Below, piece after piece: positions 1 to 6,800 of a stretch of DNA of 18,405 nucleotides; the stretch's first letter is position 1; each line of letters starts with the position of its first letter. The stretch lies in the NCBI GenBank assembly GCA_946480925.1, contig CAMLLU010000092.1, positions 1 to 18,405 of the forward strand, in the 5' to 3' direction. Source of the stretch: an uncultured Rivibacter sp. Its GTDB lineage: Bacteria; Pseudomonadota; Gammaproteobacteria; Burkholderiales; Burkholderiaceae. The notes beneath the pieces were generated by a model. The model worked only from the letters and a program-made list of their open reading frames with translations, made no database searches and was not told where the DNA came from. The position numbers and the translations under genes were made by a program.

Positions 1-268
1 CCTTGTCGATCGAGTCGCCGCGGCCGGTCACGATGACGAGGCCGCAATGCCAGTGCTCGCGCAGCTGCCGCGCGATCACGAAGCCGTCTTCGCCGGGCAG
101 CCCGAGGTCGAGCAGCACTAGCTGCGGCGGGTCGCTGGGCATGAGGTCGAGCAGGGCGCGGCCGTTGTGCAGCTGGCTGACGCGAAAGCCCTGGCTCTGA
201 AGGTAGTGGGCCAGCAACTGCGTGATGTCGGCTTCGTCGTCGAGGACAGCGATGTGGGGCAGGCTCAT
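1..268 (-). CDS. Response regulator receiver domain (partial, runs off left edge)
   Basis: Read on the minus strand from an ATG at 268, the first 89 codons form the start of a CheY-like receiver domain. The N-terminus MSLPHIAVLDDEADITQLL carries the acidic pocket (Asp-Asp-Glu), and VLLDLGLPGEDG carries the predicted phospho-accepting aspartate. The segment VIVTGRGDSIDK holds the conserved Thr and resembles the TorR/OmpR type, so a winged-helix DNA-binding domain is expected beyond the edge, but it is not seen here. The gene is divergent from the universal stress protein, with about 245 bases between the two starts. There is no clear Shine-Dalgarno sequence just upstream. Its cognate kinase is not identified; the hybrid kinase at the right end is one distant candidate. 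Confidence 0.88.
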   Translation of the reverse strand, partial: MSLPHIAVLDDEADITQLLAHYLQSQGFRVSQLHNGRALLDLMPSDPPQLVLLDLGLPGEDGFVIARQLREHWHCGLVIVTGRGDSIDK

Positions 269-437
269 CGGTAGCGAGGGTGCAACGCGGGCTGCTGAGC
301 GTGGTGGAGGCCTTGCACTTTACCTGCCGAGGCCCGCATTGAGGAAGCGCAAAGGAGGGGGCGGCATGCGATTGCAAACCCGCATGGATGTGGGGGGCAT
401 TGCAGCGAGCAGCCCCCATGGGCTTACCACCGGGCGC

Positions 438-479
438 TTGACCACCGTCAAACCCGCGGGGCGGGCGAGCCCGCAAGAT
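438..479 (+). promoter_or_regulatory. FNR/ANR-type box with class II -10, upstream of the stress-protein unit
   Basis: TTGACCACCGTCAA at 438-451 is a perfect dyad (TTGAC-N4-GTCAA) matching the FNR/ANR/Dnr family pattern TTGAT-N4-ATCAA in its outer four bases on each side. A -10-like hexamer CAAGAT lies at 474-479, exactly 22 bases after the box. That places the box centre at -41.5 if transcription starts near 486, the standard class II arrangement. The start codon of the stress protein follows at 514. Seen: box and spacing. Inferred: the regulator and the oxygen response. Confidence 0.72.
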
Positions 480-513
480 GCTGCAAGACCACAGGCAGAA
501 AGAGTTCGCAACC

Positions 514-954
514 ATGTACCGCCATCTGCTGGTGCCGGTGGACGGCACGGCGTTTTCCGACAGCGCAATACACAGCAGCTTGGCGCTGGCCAGGGAGCTG
601 GAGGCCCGCGTGACCGGCCTCATCGTCGAGCCCGAGGCGCCGCTGGGCTCGGGCCATTCGGCCTCGCACTACCTCGAGCGGCTGCACGAGCACGCCAGCC
701 AGCAGCTGCAGCATGCCCGCCAGGCGATGGCGCGCTTCGCGGCGCTGGCCGAGGCGCAGAAGGTGCCGTTCTGCGGGCAATACGTGTGTACCGGCCACGT
801 CGAGGAGGCCATCGCCACGATCGCCCAGCGCGAAGGCTGCGACCTGGTGGTGATGAGCACGCATGCGCGCACCGGCCTCGACGGGCTGCTGCACGGCTCG
901 CGCACAAAGGGTGTGCTGGCCCGCAGCAGGCTGCCGGTGCTGGTGCTGCGGTGA
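514..954 (+). CDS. Universal stress protein (UspA family)
   Basis: This 146-residue single-domain Usp begins MYRHLLVPVDGTAFSDSAI, the family's usual first strand and helix. It ends MSTHARTGLDGLLHGS...LPVLVLR, the usual C-terminal nucleotide-binding region. In ATP-binding members this region reads G-x2-G-x9-G-(S/T); here it reads S-x2-A-x9-G-S, so the first two glycines are replaced and ATP binding is uncertain. The start at 514 is chosen over the in-frame upstream ATG at 478 because the family begins here and a purine-rich AGAAAGAG lies just upstream. It is the first gene downstream of the FNR-type box at 438. The protease gene follows after about 75 bases, probably in the same transcript. 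Usp proteins are cytoplasmic and often induced by oxygen limitation or stasis. Confidence 0.92.
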   Translation: MYRHLLVPVDGTAFSDSAIHSSLALARELEARVTGLIVEPEAPLGSGHSASHYLERLHEHASQQLQHARQAMARFAALAEAQKVPFCGQYVCTGHVEEAIATIAQREGCDLVVMSTHARTGLDGLLHGSRTKGVLARSRLPVLVLR

Positions 955-1029
955 AGAAAACGGACTGATCTCCATGGGCACGGCACGTTCCACACAACTC
1001 AATGGCCGGCGCTACCTGTTCAGCGGGGC

Positions 1030-2136
1030 ATGGTCATGAGGGCATGGCGTGCCTTGCAGAACGGCCTGTGCCGGCTATGGCTCGCCAGTGCGGCGTTGGC
1101 GCTCGTCGGCTGCGTGGCGCTGCAGTCCCAGGGGCAGAGCGCCCAGCCCAACGGCCATGGCATGGGCCCGGCCGACTTCGCTGCGGCGGTGAACCGCGGT
1201 GCCCATGCGGTGGTGGGGGTCTACGGCGTAGGCAAGAAGCTGGAGCTCAGCGACGTGGACGTCGTCTCCCGTTCGAGCATCGGTTCGACCCCCGAGCAGC
1301 TGCAGCCCGATGCCGACGGCGACCCGGCCTCCATCGGATCGGGCTTCTTCGTCGATGCGCAAGGGCACATCGCCACCGCGGCGCACGTGGTCACCAACGT
1401 GCAATCGGTCGTCGTCAAGCTGGCCGACCAGCGCGTGCTGCGTGCCGAGCTGGTGGGGGTGGACGAAGCGGCCGACATCGCGCTGCTGAAGGTGGCGCTG
1501 GCCGAGCCCATCGTGCCGCTACTGGGCAGCTCGCTGTCGCTGAGCCCGGGCGACTGGGTGCTGGCGCTGGGCGAGCCCTATGGGCTGGAGCGCACCGTGG
1601 TGGCCGGCGTCGTGGGCGGCACGCGGCGCCATTTCATCGAAGACAGCGACGTGCTGTTCATACAGGCCGACCTTGCGCTGAACCCCGGCAACTCCGGCGG
1701 GCCGCTGCTCGACACCACGGGCGCCATCGTCGGCATGAACTCGCGCATCGTGGTGGGCGGCATCGGCGCACCGGGCGTGGCGCTTGCCGTGCCCATCGAG
1801 ATCGTGTTGCAGCTGGCGGCCGAGCTGCGCAGCGGCGGCGGCAAGCGCCCGCGGCTGGGCGCTGCCTTCGAGGACGTGCCGCCGCAGGTGGCGCTGGAAG
1901 CAGGGCGGCACTACAGCAGTGGCGCGCTCATCAAGTTGATATCGCCCGGCAGCCTGGCCGATCGCATCGGCTTGAAGGTGGGCGACATCGTGGTGGGCAT
2001 GAACCGCCTGCCGGTGGGCGACAGCGCCGAACTGGTGCGCCTGCTGCTGGCCTGGCGCAATGCCGCCGGCACCACGATGACGGTGTTTCGCGAGGGCCGC
2101 TACCAGCAGCTCGCATTTCCAGGGAGCCCCCGTTGA
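1030..2136 (+). CDS. Trypsin-like (S1C, DegP/HtrA-type) serine protease lipoprotein with one PDZ domain
   Basis: This 368-residue exported protease has an N-terminal signal ending in a lipobox, LVGC, with Cys28, so it is probably anchored in the outer or inner membrane and acts in the periplasm. The catalytic triad is visible: His119 in TAAHVV, Asp149 in ADIALLKV and Ser222 in NPGNSGGPL. A single PDZ domain occupies about residues 255-365 (GALIKLISPGSLADRIGLKVGDIV). Classic DegP has two PDZ domains, so this is closer to DegS-like or trypsin-peptidase family members. The start could equally be the ATG at 1036, which overlaps the stop of a 21-codon upstream frame (ATGA). Its stop overlaps the TTG start of the next gene, so the two are translationally coupled. 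Its likely role is envelope protein quality control. Confidence 0.9.
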   Translation: MVMRAWRALQNGLCRLWLASAALALVGCVALQSQGQSAQPNGHGMGPADFAAAVNRGAHAVVGVYGVGKKLELSDVDVVSRSSIGSTPEQLQPDADGDPASIGSGFFVDAQGHIATAAHVVTNVQSVVVKLADQRVLRAELVGVDEAADIALLKVALAEPIVPLLGSSLSLSPGDWVLALGEPYGLERTVVAGVVGGTRRHFIEDSDVLFIQADLALNPGNSGGPLLDTTGAIVGMNSRIVVGGIGAPGVALAVPIEIVLQLAAELRSGGGKRPRLGAAFEDVPPQVALEAGRHYSSGALIKLISPGSLADRIGLKVGDIVVGMNRLPVGDSAELVRLLLAWRNAAGTTMTVFREGRYQQLAFPGSPR

Positions 2137-4841
2137 GCGTTCGCAACCTCGAAGCCTTGTTCCGGCCCGCCTCGGTGGCGGTGATCGGCGCTTCCGACCG
2201 CGCCGGCAGCGTCGGCGCGCTGGTCATGCGCAATCTGCTGCAAGGCGGCTTCGGCGGGCCGGTGTGGCCGGTGAACCCCAAGCGCGGCACCGTGGCCGGC
2301 CTGCAGGCCTGGAGACGCGTTGGGCAGCTGCCGCAGGCCCCCGAGCTCGCGGTCATCTGCACGCCGGCGCACACCGTGCCGGGGCTGGTCGATGACCTGG
2401 GCCGCAAGGGCACGCGTGCGGCCATCGTGCTGACGGCGGGGCTCAAGGTGCCCGCCCGGCCGGGCGGCCCCAGCCTCGAGCAGGCCATGCTCGACGCGGC
2501 ACGTCCGCACCTGCTGCGCATCCTCGGGCCCAACTGCGTGGGCTTGCTGGTGCCCGGCGTGAAGCTCAATGCCAGCTTCGCGCACGTGGCGGCGCGGCCG
2601 GGGCGGCTGGCCTTCGTGTCGCAGTCGGGCGCACTGGCCACGGCAATGCTCGACTGGAGCGACGCACGCGGCATCGGCTTCTCGCATTTCATTTCGCTGG
2701 GCGACAGCGCCGACGTCGACTTCGGCGACGTGCTCGACTACCTGGCCAGCGACGCCGGCACGCGCGCCATCCTCATGTACGTGGAGTCGGTGAAGCATGC
2801 GCGCAAGTTCATGTCGGCCGCGCGTGCCGCTGCGCGCAACAAGCCGGTGCTGGTGGTGAAGGCCGGCCGCGCGCCCGAAGGGGCGCGTGCAGCGGCCTCG
2901 CACACCGGCGCGCTGGCCGGGGCCGATGCCGTGTTCGACGCTGCCGTGCGTCGCGCCGGCATGCTGCGCGTGCTCACGCTCGAAGACCTGTTCGATGCCG
3001 CCGAGACGCTGGCACGCGCGCAGCCGCTGCACGGCGAGCGGCTGGCCATCGTGACCAACGGCGGCGGTGCAGGCGTGCTGGCGGCCGATGCGCTGGCGCT
3101 GGCCGGCGGCACGCTGGCGCCCTTGAACCCTGCCACGCTGCGCCAGCTCGATGCCGCGCTGCCGGCCACGTGGTCGCACGCCAACCCGGTGGACATCATT
3201 GGCGATGCACCGGTGGAGCGCTACACCGCGGCGCTGCAGGCCGTGCTCGACGCACCCGAGACCGACGCGGTGCTCTTCATGCACGCCCCCACCGCGGTGG
3301 TGCCCAGCGGCGAGATCGCCTCGGCCTGCCTGCCGCTCATGCAGGCCACGCACAAGCCGGTGCTGACCTGCTGGCTGGGCGGCACGGCCGTGGCACCCGC
3401 GCGCGCAGCCTGCGCCGAAGCCGGCGTGCCCACCTACGAAACGCCCGAGCGGGCGGCCGAGGCCTTCTTGCACCTGGTGCACTACCGCCGCAACCAGGAG
3501 GCGCTGCTGCAGGCGCCCACCGCCGGCGGCGACGGCGTGGCGCCCGACGTGACAGCAGCCCGTGCACTGCTCGACACCGCGCTCGCCGAAGGCCGCAGCG
3601 AGCTGAACGAAACCGAGGCCAAGGCCTTGCTAGCAGCCTATGGCGTGCCGGTGGTGCCCACGCGCAGCGTGCCGCACACCGAAGCCGCGCTGGCAGCGGC
3701 CGCCGAGATCGGCTACCCGGTGGTGCTGAAGATCCTTTCGCCGCAGATCTCGCACAAGTCCGACGTGGGCGGCGTGGCGCTCGACCTCAACTCGGCCGAC
3801 GAGCTGCGGCAGGCGGCCGAAGCGATGCTGCGCCGCGTGCGCAAGCTGCGGCCCGATGCACACATCGCCGGCTTCACCGTGCAGGGCATGGTGCGCCGGC
3901 CGTGGGCGCACGAGCTGATCGTGGGGCTGGCCGGCGACGCGGTGTTCGGCCCCGTGCTGCTGTTCGGCCAGGGCGGCACGGCGGTCGAGGTGGTGGGCGA
4001 CCGCGCGGTGGCGTTGCCGCCGCTGAACACGGCGCTCGCCGCCGAGCTGGTGGGGCGCACCCGCGTGGCCAGGCTGCTGGCCGGCTACCGCGACCGCAGC
4101 GCGGCCGACATGGCGGCGGTGCACGAGGTGATGGTGAAGGTCTCGCAGATGGCCTGCGACCTGCCGCAGCTGGCCGAGCTCGACATCAACCCGCTGCTGG
4201 CCGACGAGCATGGCGTGCTGGCGCTCGACGCGCGCGTGAAGGTACGGCCGGCCGATGCGGCGCAGCCGCTGGCCATTCGCCCGTACCCGGTGCAACTCGA
4301 AGAGCCGTTGCAACTGGGCGGCGAGCAGTTGCTGCTGCGGCCCATACGCCCGGAAGACGAGCCGCTGCTGCGCTCGCTGTACGCCAGCGCCACGCCCGAC
4401 GACATGCGGCTGCGCTTCTTCATGGCCCGGCGCGAGGTGCCGCGCTCGGAGCTGGCGCGCTACAGCCAGATCGACTACGACCGCGAGATGACCTTCGTGG
4501 CCGTGGCGCCCGCGCTGGGGCCGGACGGCCTGCTGGGCGAGGTGCGCTCGGTGTGCGACCCCGACGGCGAACGCGCGGAGTTTTCCATCCAGGTGCGCCA
4601 GGGCTGGCAGGGCAGGGGCCTTGGCCGCGTGCTCATGGACAAGCTGCTGCGCTACTTGCGCGAGCGGGGCGTGGCGCAGCTGGCGGGCGAATGCCTCGTG
4701 GCCAACGACGCGATGGTCGCGCTGGCACGTGGCATGGGCTTCGACGTGCGGCACCTGCACGACGAAGAGGTGATGAGCCTGAAGCTGCCGCTGCGGCCGA
4801 ATTCATTCACACCTTCTGAGGCGGATGGCCTTCGAGGTTGA
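2133..4841 (+). CDS. ADP-forming acyl-CoA synthetase fused to GNAT acetyltransferase (Pat/YfiQ-like architecture)
   Basis: This 902-residue protein starts at TTG 2133, overlapping the protease stop (TTGA), with AGGGAG placed 6 bases upstream. Domains in order: CoA-binding Rossmann domain (about 5-130, PASVAVIGASDRAG), succinyl-CoA-ligase-like domains (to about 460), ATP-grasp (about 490-700) and GNAT (about 730-885). The two histidines that carry phosphate in archaeal acetyl-CoA synthetases are both present: His257 in SHTGALAG and His541 in SHKSDVGGV. The GNAT part has the acetyl-CoA loop QGRGLG (from Gln826) and a Glu (816, in AEFSI) at the position of the catalytic Glu of Salmonella Pat. 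It may make acyl-CoA with ATP, or ATP from acyl-CoA, and acetylate protein lysines such as those of Acs. Which activity dominates cannot be read from sequence. Confidence 0.9.
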   Translation: MSVRNLEALFRPASVAVIGASDRAGSVGALVMRNLLQGGFGGPVWPVNPKRGTVAGLQAWRRVGQLPQAPELAVICTPAHTVPGLVDDLGRKGTRAAIVLTAGLKVPARPGGPSLEQAMLDAARPHLLRILGPNCVGLLVPGVKLNASFAHVAARPGRLAFVSQSGALATAMLDWSDARGIGFSHFISLGDSADVDFGDVLDYLASDAGTRAILMYVESVKHARKFMSAARAAARNKPVLVVKAGRAPEGARAAASHTGALAGADAVFDAAVRRAGMLRVLTLEDLFDAAETLARAQPLHGERLAIVTNGGGAGVLAADALALAGGTLAPLNPATLRQLDAALPATWSHANPVDIIGDAPVERYTAALQAVLDAPETDAVLFMHAPTAVVPSGEIASACLPLMQATHKPVLTCWLGGTAVAPARAACAEAGVPTYETPERAAEAFLHLVHYRRNQEALLQAPTAGGDGVAPDVTAARALLDTALAEGRSELNETEAKALLAAYGVPVVPTRSVPHTEAALAAAAEIGYPVVLKILSPQISHKSDVGGVALDLNSADELRQAAEAMLRRVRKLRPDAHIAGFTVQGMVRRPWAHELIVGLAGDAVFGPVLLFGQGGTAVEVVGDRAVALPPLNTALAAELVGRTRVARLLAGYRDRSAADMAAVHEVMVKVSQMACDLPQLAELDINPLLADEHGVLALDARVKVRPADAAQPLAIRPYPVQLEEPLQLGGEQLLLRPIRPEDEPLLRSLYASATPDDMRLRFFMARREVPRSELARYSQIDYDREMTFVAVAPALGPDGLLGEVRSVCDPDGERAEFSIQVRQGWQGRGLGRVLMDKLLRYLRERGVAQLAGECLVANDAMVALARGMGFDVRHLHDEEVMSLKLPLRPNSFTPSEADGLRG

Positions 4842-4879
4842 GCCACGTCAAGGGCCGCGGTGCTGCTGGCGCGCACAGT
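4838..4879 (+). promoter_or_regulatory. FNR/ANR-type box with class II -10, upstream of Met/His-rich lipoprotein
   Basis: TTGAGCCACGTCAA at 4838-4851 fits TTGA-N6-TCAA, with a perfect right half-site GTCAA. It begins inside the stop codon region of the synthetase gene. A -10-like CACAGT lies at 4874-4879, again exactly 22 bases after the box, predicting a start near 4886. The ATG of the lipoprotein gene follows at 4920. The same hexamer at the same spacing occurs before the P-type ATPase gene. Confidence 0.65.
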
Positions 4880-4919
4880 CGGCTGCATCGGTTCACCCCG
4901 TGCAGGAAAGGACGAGGCC

Positions 4920-5177
4920 ATGAACAAGTCGATCTTCTGTGCGTTGCTCGCGGCAGGGCTCGTGGCCTGCGCCGCACCGCCTCATCGCGGCGGCATGCAG
5001 GCATCGGCCGGTGACGACTGCACCGCACACATGGAACACATGAAGCAGCGGCACGAGCGCATGCCCATGCATGCGGCCCAGGGTGCCAGTGCTCCACAGC
5101 ACGGTAGCGGCATGCATGCTGCCGGTGGCGATGCGAGGAACATGATGGGCAGCGAGTGCAAGACGATGAAGCCGTGA
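4920..5177 (+). CDS. Small Met/His-rich lipoprotein, possible metal binding
   Basis: This 85-residue protein starts at ATG 4920 behind a purine-rich GGAAAGGACGAGG. The signal peptide MNKSIFCALLAAGLVAC ends in a lipobox (L-V-A-C17). The mature 69 residues contain nine Met and seven His plus two Cys, with pairs such as HMEHM, MPM and NMM. Such clusters are typical of periplasmic copper or silver binding segments, but no named family is recognised, so metal binding is an inference. It sits alone between the FNR-type box at 4838 and a strong stem-loop at 5212, so it is probably a single-gene transcript. An in-frame ATG at 4860 would add 20 residues before the signal peptide and is unlikely. Confidence 0.75.
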   Translation: MNKSIFCALLAAGLVACAAPPHRGGMQASAGDDCTAHMEHMKQRHERMPMHAAQGASAPQHGSGMHAAGGDARNMMGSECKTMKP

Positions 5178-5211
5178 CCGCCTGCGACGGGCCATGTGCC
5201 CCGACCTCGTG

Positions 5212-5271
5212 CACGGATGCCGCAAGCGAGGTTGCCTGCCCGAGGCGGTAAGGCACGTTGCGGCATTCGTG
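5212..5271. terminator. Long stem-loop between lipoprotein and MFS genes
   Basis: CACGGATGCCGCAA (5212-5225) pairs with TTGCGGCATTCGTG (5258-5271): 13 Watson-Crick pairs and one G-U in the RNA. An inner stem TGCCT/AGGCA (5233-5237 with 5251-5255) sits inside the loop. There is no U-tract on the plus strand, so this could be a factor-dependent terminator, an mRNA-stabilising end, or a leader structure of the MFS gene. It lies 35 bases after the lipoprotein stop and ends 19 bases before the MFS ATG. Confidence 0.5.
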
Positions 5272-5290
5272 GCTGCTACGCTGCGCGCCC

Positions 5291-6687
5291 ATGGACACGA
5301 TCAAGAAGACTGGGCGCGGCACCGAACTTCTGCGCAACGTTTCCGAGCCACGCGAGCTCGACCGTCCACGCGACGCTGGTCCCAGGCACGCTGCCAACAC
5401 GCTGCATGTCGTCCCAGCTGAGATCCGCGAAGTCCTACTCTCGAGTAGAGCGCTGCGAGTCCTGCTGCTGACCGACTTCCTCGTCCTGCTTTCCGAACTG
5501 ACTGCGATGGTGGCCCTTCCGTGGTGGATCACCAGTCGCGGCGGTGCCCACGCGATCGCGGCATTCAGCGTAGCGCTGGCCGTGGCGACTTTCATCGCCG
5601 CGCCAGCCGTATCGCCTTTCGGTGACAGGATCTGCAAAGGCAGGCAAATTACCTGGGGGCTTGGCTGCCTGTGTCTGATCGCCTCAATGCAAGCCGGTCT
5701 GTCATACGCAGGGTCATTCAGCCTGGCCGTCCTCATTGCATTGGCGGTTGTGCAGGTACTTGCCAGGTCGTTCGTGGATCCCGCGCGCGACGCGGTGTTG
5801 ACCGAACTGATTGCACCAGAGCAGCTTCCTGCGGCGATCCGCATCCGCAAGGCGACGCAGGCGGTCGGTGGCATCTTCGGGCCGCTCTTGGCGGGCGTGG
5901 CGATCGGTTCCGCCGGGGTGACCGGGGCCTTATGCCTTTACTGCGGCTTGCTGTTCACGGCGATGCTCGTTGCCTCTCGCACCCGCGCATCACGACTGCT
6001 GATTCGCAACGCAACGGGCTGGCTGTGTGGTGGAGCGATCTGCGTGCAGGCCTTGCCGCCAAATGGCTGATGCCGATGGAACGGGGCTGGACGCTTGTCA
6101 ATTTCGCAGTCTGGATATTCCAAGGGCCCGCCGTCGGCCTCCTGATTCCGATCAAGGTGCATTCGCTCGAGCTGGAGGGCAGCTGGCTTGGCGCCTGTCT
6201 GGGGGCACTGTCGCTCGGTGTACTGCTCGGAAGCCTCTTTGGCTCGCAGATGCTTGTCGAACACTTCGGCCGGTACCGCGTCCGAGTCGGTCTTGGACTC
6301 ATCGAGGGCATGGCCCTTGCCGTGGTCGGGTTTGTCTCCTCACCGTACCTGCTGCTGATCGGGCTGGCGACTGCGGGCTTCTGCAATGCATCGATGGGCC
6401 TCGTGGGGGCAACACATCGCGCCCTGGCAGTCCCCAAGGCGTACCGCGTGCGCATGTTTTCTGCGAACACGATGACCACCCAGCTCGCAGGTGCCATCGG
6501 CCCGGCTCTCGTGGGCATGGCGTTGGCGAGCTACAGCGTGGCGTGGGTCTACACGGCGTGGGGGTTGCTCATGGCCACATGCGTTCTCGGCTTCCTCGTC
6601 GTGCCGCGTCTCAAGGAGTTTTTGACGCTCGGTCATGACGAGATCGTTGATTGGTACCGCCTTCAGTACCCGGCCATCTTCAAGTAG
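5291..6687 (+). pseudogene. MFS transporter, frame broken by a 5-bp duplication
   Basis: Two overlapping frames together encode one major facilitator protein. The first frame (from ATG 5291 to a stop at 6070) carries the N-terminal helices, including VLLLTDFLVLLSELTAMVAL and the motif-A-like loop GDRICKGRQ. The second, ending at 6687, carries WWSDLRAGLAAKW and the C-terminal helices and ends in WYRLQYPAIFK. The frames join cleanly if one copy of the tandem GCAAC at 6006-6015 is removed, giving LLIRNGLAVWWSDL and a 463-residue protein. The intact family exports small molecules across the inner membrane; the substrate is unknown. GC is lower than in the neighbours (34 of 60 in bases 5701-5760, versus 47 of 60 in 4021-4080). 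A start at 5258 is possible but lies inside the stem-loop. A sequencing error cannot be excluded. Confidence 0.85.
6006..6015 (+). repeat. Tandem GCAAC x2 causing the frameshift
   Basis: GCAACGCAAC is a perfect two-copy 5-bp tandem. Removing either copy restores one continuous MFS frame (att cgc aac | ggg ctg gct). The length change, 5 bases, is exactly the shift needed between the two observed frames. Confidence 0.8.
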
Positions 6688-6749
6688 CGGTGCATCTGCA
6701 TCGCTTGCGTGCTGCGAATGCGCAGATCAACTGGTTCAACGCTCAGCAA

Positions 6750-6791
6750 GCGACTGCGAACCGCCAGCTATCCGATGTGGCGGGCAGTCGC
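6750..6791. terminator. Bulged stem-loop in the convergent gap after the MFS gene
   Basis: GCGACTGC (6750-6757) pairs with GCAGTCGC (6784-6791). Immediately inside, CCGCCA (6761-6766) pairs with TGGCGG (6778-6783), leaving a 3-base bulge and an 11-base loop: 14 perfect pairs in 42 bases. It lies between the MFS stop (6687) and the stop of the minus-strand gene (6801), where a bidirectional terminator is expected. There is no U-tract, so termination is inferred from position and structure. Confidence 0.55.
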
Positions 6792-6800
6792 CGGTCGCAG

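Noticed and set aside
339..352. TTGAGGAAGCGCAA as a further FNR box for the response regulator
   Set aside because: The right half-site is imperfect (GCAA), there is no -10 at 22 bases in either direction, and the same TTGA-N6-GCAA pattern occurs in coding sequence at 2133-2146.
366..968. ATG at 366 behind AGGAGG
   Set aside because: The Shine-Dalgarno match is striking, but the frame runs through the Usp gene in a different register and gives an Arg/Gly/Ala-rich shadow. At most it could be a short leader.
6750..6791. Bulged hairpin as an integron attC site
   Set aside because: The conserved RYYYAAC/GTTRRRY ends are absent and no integrase or cassette array is present.
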